Translations under genes and position numbers: made by a program
In this document: in pieces, positions 33,651 to 43,100 of the stretch
Layout of the letters: the number at the start of each line of letters is the position of its first letter
Numbering within the stretch: the first letter of the stretch is position 1
Notes under the pieces: generated by a model
Databases searched by the model: none
Told to the model about the DNA's origin: nothing
The model's input: the letters and a program-made list of their open reading frames with translations, nothing else
IMG/VR virus record: IMGVR_UViG_3300030102_006934
Span: 152,713 to 216,712 of that record
Length of the DNA: 64,000 nt
Strand: one strand, 5' to 3'
From: a virus

Positions 33651-34799
33651 ATGAGTTTAATTATATCTGATTCTGAAAGAGAAAAATTGTTTAGACAAGT
33701 AAAACACCGATTAGGTGCACCAATAAGAAAAATCGAGTTAGAGGATGAAATGTTGGAAACCTTATTAGAGATTTCAATAGAAGATCATTCGTCTTACATA
33801 AATGAGTGGTTAATAGAATCACAGTGGACTTCTTTATATGGTAAAGATTTGACCACAACAGATTTAACCAAAGCTTTAACAGTTAGAGAAATGGCCTATG
33901 AAGATTCTTTTACTTATGCCTATTCTAAGATTGTTGGGTTACAGGCTAGAGGTCCTTGGGAACTTAAAAAAGATTATGTCACAGTTAAAGCTGGGCAACA
34001 AGTTTATGAAATACCAGCAGGTAGAGAAATAAATGAAGTTTTATGGATTACACCACCTACAATAGATCACGCACTTTATGCTTCATATGGTTTTGGGGAT
34101 GCAGGTTTTGGTGGTGGTTTTGGTCAACTACCCTTCGCTGGTGGGGGTGGAGGTTTGGGATATGGAGGATTCTTTTTAGGTTCTTCTTACGATATTTTAA
34201 GTAGAGACGCCGATTATAGTCTAAAACAAAGAATTATTTCTGGTGATTTAATTTATAAAATAACGGCTGGAGCAAATGGTACTAAATTACTACATCTAAT
34301 ACCACCCCCAGGTTCAAGAATAATCTTTGGTACAATCGGTGGAGGAAGAAATGGTATTGATGTCACAGGTAGTAAGGTTTGGTACCATTATTATGAAACT
34401 AAAGATGACGATGACAGAAAAAGATGTCTTAATGATAATAAGGATATAGTTAAATTACCTTCAGACGTTCCTATTGATGTTGTTGACTTTGATGAATTAA
34501 ATACACCCTCCAAACAATGGGTTAGAGATTATTTTACGGCTATGTGTAAAGAAACCCTAGGTAGAGTTAGAGGTAAATTTAGTGGTTCTTTAGGTATAAC
34601 TGACGCAGATGTTACTATGGATTATGATTCATTATTAAATGAGTCTAAAGAAGATAAAGATAAACTTTGGGAAAGACTGAAAGAAAGATTAGAAAGACTA
34701 AGACCAGACAAGATGTTAGAAAGAAAGGCTTTAGAGGCAGAAAATTTAAACAAGTCATTACAATTTAGACCGTTGGGTCATCATTGGAACGTTATTTAA
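33651..34799 (+). CDS. Neck/head-completion protein, gp13-like
   Basis: This 382-residue protein begins with a helical part (LEDEMLETLLEISIEDHSSY, about 28-47) and then VTVKAGQQVYEIPAGREINEVLWI (about 109-132), the order found in gp13-like neck proteins of T4-like marine phages. A Gly/Phe-rich insert (GFGDAGFGGGFGQLPFAGGG, about 148-167) probably forms a loop. The C-terminus is helical and basic. It would close the head-tail joint. The assignment rests on the pattern, not on clear identity. Confidence 0.5.
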   Translation: MSLIISDSEREKLFRQVKHRLGAPIRKIELEDEMLETLLEISIEDHSSYINEWLIESQWTSLYGKDLTTTDLTKALTVREMAYEDSFTYAYSKIVGLQARGPWELKKDYVTVKAGQQVYEIPAGREINEVLWITPPTIDHALYASYGFGDAGFGGGFGQLPFAGGGGGLGYGGFFLGSSYDILSRDADYSLKQRIISGDLIYKITAGANGTKLLHLIPPPGSRIIFGTIGGGRNGIDVTGSKVWYHYYETKDDDDRKRCLNDNKDIVKLPSDVPIDVVDFDELNTPSKQWVRDYFTAMCKETLGRVRGKFSGSLGITDADVTMDYDSLLNESKEDKDKLWERLKERLERLRPDKMLERKALEAENLNKSLQFRPLGHHWNVI

Positions 34800-34801
34800 T
34801 T

Positions 34802-36442
34802 ATGTCAGGAATTTTTAATACAAGACCTAGGTTTCAAGATAGAGATATGAAACAAATGAGTGGTGACACTATGACACTTTCTGGTGACACCATAATCACA
34901 GGTAATTTAGCGTATAATAATGGCGCTACTATTGGTTATGTTTTAACAGCTATAGACACTAATGGTAATGTTGGTTGGTCACCATTATCATCGGTAACAC
35001 CAGGTATTTTTTGGACTTCTGGTTCAACTAACTTAAGTAATATAATTGCTGACAATGGTACTGGTACGGATGCTACAGGTCAGTTTGCGGTCTCTTGGGG
35101 TAAGGGTAATTTGTCTAGTGGATTTCTTTCTACCTCCATGGGTCAAGATAATTTAGCTTCTGGACCTACTTCTTTAGCTCAAGGTAGGGATACTATAGCT
35201 TCTGGTTTTTATTCACATTCACAAGGTTCTCTAACTAAGGCTAGTGGTGATAGTTCTCACGCGGAAGGTGATAATACTTTAGCTAGTGGTGGTAGTTCTC
35301 ACGCGGAAGGTGATAATACTTTAGCTAGTGGTCAAGCATCACATGCTGAAGGTAATGGTTCAATCGCAGATGGTGAGGCATCACACGCAGAAGGTAGTGG
35401 TTCAACAGCTAGTGGTCCAGGATCACATGCTGAAGGTACATTGACTTTCTCCAAAGGTAGTTATTCTCACGCAGAAGGTATGTCCACAACTGCAGCGACC
35501 CAATACTCACATTCAGAAGGTTTCACCACTTTAGCTACTGGTGAATCTTCTCATGCGGAAGGGGATGGTACTGTATCATCTGGTCAAGCATCACACGCTG
35601 AAGGTGTGGATACTCAAACCAATTCAAATTATTCCCACTCAGAAGGTGATGGTACTGAAACTAATGGTTTAGGTTCTCACACAGAAGGACTTTCTACCGT
35701 AACCTATGGTAATTATGCACACGCAGAAGGGAGTGGTACTAGAGCAGGTATAAGTACTACTGTTGGTATAGCTTCACACGCTAGTGGCCTAGGAACCATA
35801 GCTTATGAGGATTATCAAACCGTTATGGGTAGATATAATACGACTGGTAATACAAATCAGTACTTAGTTGTGGGTAGAGGTACTTCTTCAGCGGCTAGAG
35901 CTAACGCTTTTAGGATTGACTCAGCTGGTGAAATATATGGTGCTGGAGCTACTTACAATTCTGGGGCTGATTACGCTGAATATTTTGAATCTGTAGATGG
36001 TTCTTCCATTCCTTTTGGGACAGTTGTTGAATTAGACAATGGTAAAATTAAAGAATGTGTTGACCCAAATAACGCTATTGGTGTTGTTTCTTCTAAACCT
36101 TCAATCGTTGGTAACTGTGAAGATGGTACTTCTGATGAGTGGGTTGGTAAATATATAAAAGATGTTTGGGGCAATTACATATATGAAGATTACGAGTACG
36201 ATGTTGATGTGTATGTTGGTGAAAACGGAGAAGAGGTATTCGTAACAAAAGAGGGTAAAAGAAGAGTTTTAAATAAAGATTTTAACCCATCGACACCTTA
36301 CCAAACTAGAAAGGAAAGGGATGAGTGGAATGTAGTTGGGTTATTAGGTCAAATAAGAATTTTAAAGAATCAACAAATACCATCTAGGTGGATAAAAATT
36401 AAAGATATTAACAATGATATAGCTATTTATCTTGTTAGATAA
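34802..36442 (+). CDS. SHAEG-repeat fibre with self-cleaving peptidase G2 C-terminus
   Basis: I start at MSGIFNTRP (34802), two bases after the neck gene; the frame is open six codons earlier but overlaps it. The 546-residue protein carries about 14 turns of a 14-residue SHAEG...T.ASG repeat (about residues 110-330), the left-handed helical head repeat of trimeric adhesins. The C-terminus from GADYAEYFES (about residue 388) with GTVVELDNGKIK, GVVSSKPSIVGN and LLGQIRI matches peptidase G2, the domain that cuts itself off after fibre folding. It would be a trimeric receptor-binding or pre-neck fibre. Confidence 0.8.
   Translation: MSGIFNTRPRFQDRDMKQMSGDTMTLSGDTIITGNLAYNNGATIGYVLTAIDTNGNVGWSPLSSVTPGIFWTSGSTNLSNIIADNGTGTDATGQFAVSWGKGNLSSGFLSTSMGQDNLASGPTSLAQGRDTIASGFYSHSQGSLTKASGDSSHAEGDNTLASGGSSHAEGDNTLASGQASHAEGNGSIADGEASHAEGSGSTASGPGSHAEGTLTFSKGSYSHAEGMSTTAATQYSHSEGFTTLATGESSHAEGDGTVSSGQASHAEGVDTQTNSNYSHSEGDGTETNGLGSHTEGLSTVTYGNYAHAEGSGTRAGISTTVGIASHASGLGTIAYEDYQTVMGRYNTTGNTNQYLVVGRGTSSAARANAFRIDSAGEIYGAGATYNSGADYAEYFESVDGSSIPFGTVVELDNGKIKECVDPNNAIGVVSSKPSIVGNCEDGTSDEWVGKYIKDVWGNYIYEDYEYDVDVYVGENGEEVFVTKEGKRRVLNKDFNPSTPYQTRKERDEWNVVGLLGQIRILKNQQIPSRWIKIKDINNDIAIYLVR
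35251..35332 (+). repeat. 42-base tandem repeat within the SHAEG fibre
   Basis: The 40 bases at 35251-35290 recur exactly at 35293-35332, period 42 (14 codons). Many diverged copies follow. The exact pair points to a recent duplication or slippage, a route to length change of the fibre. Confidence 0.7.
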
Positions 36443-36451
36443 AATAATGAT

Positions 36452-39097
36452 ATGGGAATAAGTAGTTACTATTTCAAAAATTTAGAAGGTAGGATAATAC
36501 ATAATAATTATTGGGATGCTCACATTACGTCTGATAATGAAGGTAGGTGTTTAAATTACGCTACTAGTAAAAAAAATATTTCTAATAAAGAGGTTGTATC
36601 AAATGACTTGGTTCTTTGGTTAGACGTTAATAACACAAATACTACCACCAATGGAGATTCACTTACATCTTTAGTTACATGGGATGAGGCGATAATCAAA
36701 CCTTGTTCTGGTTTTACCACCTGTGACTTTGGCTTAACTGGTGTTGATAATGGTAGGTATGATAAACTATCTGGTATTACTGTTAGTTTTACCACAGCCG
36801 ATACTAAAGTTATTCTATACCCTGTTACTGGTTATACAGTAAATGATACTACTTCTGTAGGTACCAAAGGAAAGTATGATTATCCATGGACTTATATAAC
36901 TAATACAACTACTAACCAAAATTCTGGTACTTATTGTACTGAAAAAGATGATTCTGGTAAAACTTGTAATGTAGGTAACGTTATTTGTTTAGATGGTGGT
37001 TTTTATCAAGGATTTTTTAAACTAGACTTTGAAGACCCTAACCCTATAGAAGTTACCGCTACCACTACTGAATGTGATAAAGAAGTTATCATTAATGAAT
37101 ATGTGGAAGTAGACCCAGACGCCACAAAATACGATTTAATACCAACTAACTTTAATATATCTAACAATGATTGTAGTACTGGTACAGGTGGTTGGACAAT
37201 GGAGACTTGGGTGAAGTGGGATAATAGTTCTTGTTCTGGTTTAACAACAAATAATTTAAATAATAATTTTAGTGGTAATACTGGATTTTTCTTTTACATA
37301 GGTACTAGAGCTGAAAATAAATTTAGAAATGTTTTTTCTGGTGAAACAGGTTTATACACTTGTGATGGTATCATCCCACTTTCTCCAGATGGGAAAGAAC
37401 CTATTATATCTAATGAGGGTCAGGATTGGTTTAGTTTAAGTAATTTTAATTTTATTAATAATGATTGTTGTAATCCTTGTAGTGCGGATACTGTTACAAC
37501 AACCGCAACAACTTACTGTGATGAATTATCCGAAAATGCTTTAGGTCTTAGGATAAAACCAGATGGTCGTATAGGTTATAGAAAAATGACTGTATCTGGT
37601 TATGAGTATTGGTGTGATGATGATGGAAATGAAATAGATGGTTGTTTACTAGACGTAAATGGTAATATAACTGGTTCGACAAATGGTGATTGTTCTTATA
37701 GTAGTAATGGTAATAAAAGTTTTTTTATGACTGGCACCACAATGGAAGAGGGTTATTCTAAATACCCTGTTGTTTTAAGTGGTGATAATTGGACACACAT
37801 TACTGTTACTTGGAATCAGAATAGCGTTAAAAATAATTTACCAGCTGGAACTTTAAGGTTTTGGGTTAATGGTAGGATGGTTTATAGAGTAGATAATTTC
37901 ATTGGTTTACAATTAAGGGCTTTAAATGAGTATAGTTCTAAACAGTTAGGGGTACCTTATAATATTTCATGGGGTGGTGGTTCTCAGGGATTATTAGAGT
38001 CACAAACTTTTGGTGGCCCAGACCCTAAAGACCAAAATTTAGATATAGCAAAATATTTTGCTGGTACTTTCGATGGGGAATTATCTCAACTAAGATTTTA
38101 TCAAAGGCCTTTAGATTTATTAGAAATAAGAAACAACATGTATGTAGATTCTAATAGATATTGTGTGAGAGAAACTTTTGGTGGTAGTTTAATTGTACAA
38201 CCAGCCTTGGTGACTTACGGTGGTGTTTGTGTGGATGGTGAATTAATAACTAGTGATACATTGGGTGTTTCTGTTGACTTAACAGCTATTTTAAGTCCTG
38301 GTTCGATTAATGTACAATATATTGCTAAATTAAATAAAGAACTTAAAGAAGACCTTACATACAATTTTGATTTTAATTTAGGGGTGGTAAGTGGTTCCCC
38401 CATAAATGTTGAAGGTATTGAAATAGTAATACCTAAAGGTAGTATTTCCGCTACCACACAGACTTCTATAGAAGAGGATTATGAAAGAATAACTGATGAG
38501 TACAGTATTACTAGAGCACAACACACGTCTTTACAAAAAATAAAAGTAAATAGAAAGGATATTGTTGAACACTTAAAAACACCTAAACCAAGAACTATCT
38601 TTGGTTGTACTGATTCTGAGGCTACTAATTACAATCCATTAGCAGTAGTAGATGATGGTTCTTGTAATTATGTGGTAGTTAGAGGTTGTACTAATCCAGA
38701 CGCCAACAATTATAACCCTAATGCTACCGTAGATGATGGTTCTTGTACTTTCACCCCTACACCACCAGTGGTAAGTAACATTTATTATGGTAAACTATTA
38801 GACGCAACATTTGACACATCTTCTTTAGGTGATTTAACAATTAAAAACAGTTTAAACGCGGTTAGTACTTATATAGGTATTGGTGAAGGTAATGGGTATG
38901 GTTATATTCTAATACCACAATCAATGCAACAACCATCGTTGTTTAGGAATAGTAATGAAGGGTGTGTAGGTTTTGCTATACCAATGATAGATATGGGAGA
39001 TATTTCTCTAACCATTGATAAGGAAGAAACTATTTATAAAATATACAGAACATTTGTCTCTACCCATTCAAACATTGATGTGTGGTTGTGTGATTAA
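36452..39097 (+). CDS. Large LamG-like adhesin/fibre protein with GCTD repeats
   Basis: This 881-residue protein begins MGISSYYFKNLEGRIIHN and holds a concanavalin/LamG-like middle (about 230-560) with WTMETWVKWD, WTHITVTWNQNSV, GTLRFWVNGRMVY and GELSQLRFYQRPLDLLEI. Near the end, two 27-residue units at 718 and 745 read GCTDSEATNYNP and GCTNPDANNYNPNATVDDGS, repeats common in secreted proteins of marine Bacteroidetes. Many Cys residues suggest disulphides. The role is probably binding of a surface glycan; its host-derived repeats may reflect exchange with the host. Confidence 0.7.
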   Translation: MGISSYYFKNLEGRIIHNNYWDAHITSDNEGRCLNYATSKKNISNKEVVSNDLVLWLDVNNTNTTTNGDSLTSLVTWDEAIIKPCSGFTTCDFGLTGVDNGRYDKLSGITVSFTTADTKVILYPVTGYTVNDTTSVGTKGKYDYPWTYITNTTTNQNSGTYCTEKDDSGKTCNVGNVICLDGGFYQGFFKLDFEDPNPIEVTATTTECDKEVIINEYVEVDPDATKYDLIPTNFNISNNDCSTGTGGWTMETWVKWDNSSCSGLTTNNLNNNFSGNTGFFFYIGTRAENKFRNVFSGETGLYTCDGIIPLSPDGKEPIISNEGQDWFSLSNFNFINNDCCNPCSADTVTTTATTYCDELSENALGLRIKPDGRIGYRKMTVSGYEYWCDDDGNEIDGCLLDVNGNITGSTNGDCSYSSNGNKSFFMTGTTMEEGYSKYPVVLSGDNWTHITVTWNQNSVKNNLPAGTLRFWVNGRMVYRVDNFIGLQLRALNEYSSKQLGVPYNISWGGGSQGLLESQTFGGPDPKDQNLDIAKYFAGTFDGELSQLRFYQRPLDLLEIRNNMYVDSNRYCVRETFGGSLIVQPALVTYGGVCVDGELITSDTLGVSVDLTAILSPGSINVQYIAKLNKELKEDLTYNFDFNLGVVSGSPINVEGIEIVIPKGSISATTQTSIEEDYERITDEYSITRAQHTSLQKIKVNRKDIVEHLKTPKPRTIFGCTDSEATNYNPLAVVDDGSCNYVVVRGCTNPDANNYNPNATVDDGSCTFTPTPPVVSNIYYGKLLDATFDTSSLGDLTIKNSLNAVSTYIGIGEGNGYGYILIPQSMQQPSLFRNSNEGCVGFAIPMIDMGDISLTIDKEETIYKIYRTFVSTHSNIDVWLCD

Positions 39098-39109
39098 TCT
39101 TTACGAAAT

Positions 39110-39610
39110 ATGAGTGATTTTAATTTAATAGGTGGTGTTGGTTTATTAGGGTATCTAAGCCCAATGGACACTAGAGATAGTTACGCCGTTATTGACCCTG
39201 TTTATGGAATAGACGGTTTAAGAAATGTCGGTACCGTTGGAGAATTAAATTTAATTACAGCTGAAAGAAGAAGAGCTGGTATGATAGTGGGTGTTAATGG
39301 TGGTGAGACTTACTATAAATTAAAAAATATTAATAATTGGGTTTTTGATATAACTGATTGGGATGAGTTAACCTTCAAACAAGATTATTCGGATAAAGAA
39401 ACACCAATAGGTGTGGTAGACGGTAAAAATACTATTTTTCATATAACTAACGTACCAGAACAAAATAGTGAACATATATATTTAAATGGTTTGTTACAGG
39501 ACATAGGTGAAGATGAAGACTATACATTAGAAGGTAATGAAATTGTTTTTAGTGAAGCACCTGCACCCAAGACTAAGATTAGATGTAGTTATAGGTATAA
39601 AAATTTATAA
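39110..39610 (+). CDS. Small fibre/baseplate-attached protein
   Basis: This 166-residue protein ends in a known tail-fibre module: IGVVDGKNTIFHITNVPEQN, then HIYLNGLLQDIGEDEDYTLE and a final beta hairpin (about residues 100-166). The first part is Gly-rich with LIGGVGLLGYLSPMDTRDSY. It follows the LamG fibre by 12 bases and probably joins the same structure. A related motif recurs near the end of the large coiled-coil fibre. Confidence 0.6.
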   Translation: MSDFNLIGGVGLLGYLSPMDTRDSYAVIDPVYGIDGLRNVGTVGELNLITAERRRAGMIVGVNGGETYYKLKNINNWVFDITDWDELTFKQDYSDKETPIGVVDGKNTIFHITNVPEQNSEHIYLNGLLQDIGEDEDYTLEGNEIVFSEAPAPKTKIRCSYRYKNL

Positions 39611-39638
39611 ATTATTAGTCTTTTTTATAAATTTTAGC

Positions 39639-39646
39639 TATTTATA
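39639..39646 (+). promoter_or_regulatory. Late-promoter-like element TATTTATA
   Basis: Plus-strand copy, 20 bases before the ATG at 39667; here the first base of the element is C rather than A. Confidence 0.5.
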
Positions 39647-39666
39647 ATAGTAAAAAGAAAGAATTA

Positions 39667-39900
39667 ATGGAACAAGATAATAAATACAGAACATCAGACT
39701 TATATTTAACAGCTTATTTAAAATTTAAAGGTTTTAAAATGGAAGTTGAAAAAAATAATAAAAAAGCGACTTTCGTATTTGAAAGAACGGAAGAAATAAT
39801 GAAAGAAGTTACTAATTATTTAAATGAGTCAGGTTCTTGTGAACCTCTTTTATATGCTAATTCTATTAAGAATTTAAAAAATTTATTATATAATTTATAA
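39667..39900 (+). CDS. DUF5659-like small protein
   Basis: This 77-residue protein has YRTSDLYLTAYLKFKGFKME at residues 7-26, the pattern of DUF5659, a small phage/bacterial family of unknown role. A strand KATFVFERTEEIM and a helical end follow. It has its own promoter-like element and sits between two fibre genes. Confidence 0.6.
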   Translation: MEQDNKYRTSDLYLTAYLKFKGFKMEVEKNNKKATFVFERTEEIMKEVTNYLNESGSCEPLLYANSIKNLKNLLYNL

Positions 39901-39939
39901 TTTTTTTCATATTTTTTAGTCTTTTACTAAAAACCTACC

Positions 39940-39947
39940 TATTTATA
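39940..39947 (+). promoter_or_regulatory. Late-promoter-like element before the long fibre leader
   Basis: TATTTATA followed by TAAAAAGA, same layout as the other copies but 226 bases from the fibre ATG, so the fibre transcript would have a long leader. Confidence 0.45.
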
Positions 39948-39956
39948 TAAAAAGAA

Positions 39957-40173
39957 TGGAGTTAAACCATTCGAATATTAATATCAAATATATAATATTT
40001 CCAATTTAAATTTATATTAAAATCTAGTGGGTAGTTTTGTTTTAACTTCAGAAATACCCAACATCAAATATTTTTATTAATCAACAAAATTAAGATTTGA
40101 ATAACAAATAAAAATCTATATTAGATTTTTAACACAAAAGAGTGTTTAATAATTTGTTAAAAAAAAAATAATT
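39957..40173 (+). other. Long leader region of the giant fibre gene
   Basis: About 215 bases with no convincing gene. It holds GAATGG...CCATTC close to its start (39955-39973), GGGTA...TACCC (about 40029-40060), and AAAATCTA-TAT-TAGATTTT (40111-40129), so the RNA should fold. The stems might control translation or stability of the very large fibre mRNA. A 17-codon frame (ATG at 39957) is present but has no support. Confidence 0.35.
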
Positions 40174-43100
40174 ATGGCAAATACTAAAATAGTATTAAAT
40201 AGACAGTCAGATTTAATTTTAAACAACGCTAAAATCGTTGATCCTTCAGGAATCGTAAAAGGAGATTTACCTGGATTAGTAGATGATTTAGCAAACTTAA
40301 ACGCAGCAGACCTTACTGAAGCATCTTTTAGAGTAGCTAAAGATAACTCTTTAGAGGCGAAGATTGATTCTGATGTATCTTCTGCTAGGCAACAACTGAA
40401 TTCAGCTAGAGAAGCTGGAGACAATTCATTAGAGGCTAAGATTAATGCTGATGTATCCACTGAGAAAGCTGCGAGAGAAGCTGGAGACTTATCATTAACT
40501 ACAAAAGTTGATGCTGATGTAGACGCTGAGAAATCTGCGAGAAAATCTGCAGACTTATCATTAGAAACTAAAGTAAATGTTGATATCTCTACTGAGAAAT
40601 TAGCTAGAGAAACTGATGTATCCAATGAGAAAGCTGCTAGAGAAGCTGGAGACTTATCATTAACTACAAAAGTTGATGCTGATGTATCCACTGAGAAAGC
40701 TGCTAGAGAAGCTGCGGACTTATCATTAACAACTTTGGTTGAAACTGAGATGTCTAATGAGGTTGCTGCGAGAGAAGCTGGAGACTTATCATTAACTACA
40801 AAAGTTGATGCTGATGTATCTAGTGAAAAATCAGAAAGAGAAGCAGCTGTTACAGCTGAAGCATCTGCTAGAGTAGCGGGTGACACTCTATTACAATCAA
40901 ACATCGACACTTTTGAGTCAAGACATGACAGTGAAATGTCGTCTGAGATTTCAGCTAGAGAAGCTGCTGACCTTGCGGAAGCATCATCTAGATTAGCTGC
41001 AGATACAATTTTACAGTCTAACCTTGATACTGAAGAGGCTGAACGTCTTGCTGATGTTTCAACACTTCAGTTGAACATTGACAATGAGTCTAGTAGAGCT
41101 CAAGTACAAGAGGTTGCTAACGCTGATGCTATCGCAGCTGAAACATCTAATAGAATTGTAGATGTTAACGCTGAGGAAGCTAGAGCAATTGCTGCTGAAG
41201 GTTCTTTAGATACTAAACTAGGTGTTGAAGAAAACGCTAGAATAGCTGGTGATGCTAACTTACAGTCTAACATCGATGTTGAGAAAGGTAGAATTGACGC
41301 TATCTTAAGTGCTTCAACTGCTGATGCTGATTCATTCGCTGAAATCGTTCAATTAATCAACGCTGTTGATACTGAGAATGACAACGCATTTGCATCGTAT
41401 GTATTATCAAATGACGCGGCATTATCTACCGCTATCGCTAACAGTGAGGACGCTGATGAGGAAATAGAATCATCACTTTCAAGTGAGGTTGCTAGAGCTG
41501 AAGCTGCTGAGTCTTCATTAGACGTAGCTTTAGCTGGTGAGGCATCTGCTAGATTAGCTGCTGACCAAGCACATGACGCAGCAATTTCACAAGAGATTGT
41601 TGATAGAACTGCTGGTGACCAAGCTTTACAAAACAGTTTAAACAACGAAATCTCTGATAGAGTTGTTGCTGACCAAACACAAGCTGCTAACCTATCAACT
41701 GAGGTTGCTAGAGCTGAAGCTGCTGAGTCTTCATTAGACACAGCGTTAGTTAACGAAGTATCTTCAAGGATTGCTGATGTTAACGCTGAGGAAGCTAGAG
41801 CAATTGCTGCTGAAGGTTCTTTAGTTATTAAGATAGATTCAGATATCGCATCTGAAGCATCTACTAGATTAGCTGCTGATATTTCTTTAACAACTAAAGT
41901 TGATACTGAGATGTCATCTGAAGCTTCTTCTAGAGTAGCTGGAGACAATTCATTAGAAGCTAAGATTGATTCTGATATGTCATCTGAAACTTCTTCTAGA
42001 GTAGCTGGAGACAATTCATTAGAAGCTAAGATTGATTCTGATATGTCTACTGAGAAGTTAGCTAGAGAAACTGCTGATTCTGACGAAGCTGCAGCTAGAG
42101 TAGCTGGGGACAATTCATTAGAAGCTAAAGTTAACACTGATATCTCTACTGAGAAGTTAGCTAGAGAAACTGCTGATTCTTCATTAACGACTAAGATTGA
42201 TACAGATATGTCAAACGAAGTTGTAGCTAGAGAAGCTGCTGATTCTTCATTAACGACTAAGATTGATGTGGATATGTCAAACGAAGTTGTAGCTAGAGAA
42301 GCTGCTGATTCTACCGAAGCTGCGGCTAGAGTAGCTGGAGACAATTCATTAGAGGCTAAGATTGACGCCGATATTTCTACTGAGAAATTAGCTAGAGAAA
42401 CTGCGGACAATTCATTAGAGGCTAAGATTGATACAGATATGTCAAACGAAGTTGTAGCTAGAGAAACTGCTGACCAATCATTGGTAACTAAGATTGACAC
42501 AGATATGTCAAACGAAGTTGTAGCTAGAGAAGCTGGAGATAACTCTTTAGAAGCTAAGATTGACGCTGATATGTCAGACGAGGTTGTAGCTAGAGAAGCT
42601 GGAGACAATTCATTAGAGGCTAAGATTGATGTGAGTATATCAAACGAAGTTGTAGCTAGAGAAACTGCTGATTCTTCATTAACAACTAAGATTGATTCTG
42701 ATATCTCTACTGAGAAAGCTGCTAGAGAAACTGCTGATTCTTCATTAGTAACTAAGATTGACACAGATATGTCAAACGAAGTTGTAGCTAGAGAAGCAGA
42801 AGATAAAGCTTTAGAGGCTAAGATTGATTCTGATATCTCTACTGAGAAAGCTGCTAGAGAAGCTGCTGACTTATCATTAACAACTAAGATTGACACTGAT
42901 ATGTCAAACGAAGTTGTGGATAGAAAAGCAGAAGATGACGCTTTAGAGGCTAAGATTAATGTTGAGAAAGGTAGAATTGACACTATCTTAGATGGATCTA
43001 CGGTTGATTTAGATCAATTTAAGGAAGTTGTTAGCTTCGTAGAAGAAATTGATTTAGAAAACGATGCTAATTTATTAGCAGCTGTTAATACAATCAATGA

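Noticed and set aside
39957-40010. 17-codon ORF MELNHSNINIKYIIFPI in the fibre leader
   Set aside because: No conservation evidence and its start overlaps a hairpin; kept as part of the leader.
40146-40910. 254-residue minus-strand ORF at the fibre gene start
   Set aside because: Another antisense shadow of the same repeats, running over the fibre start with no promoter or family match.
41349-42983. 544-residue ORF on the minus strand
   Set aside because: It is a shadow of the repetitive coiled-coil fibre gene; its Ser/Ala/Val-rich repeats simply mirror the 66-base repeats of the plus strand.
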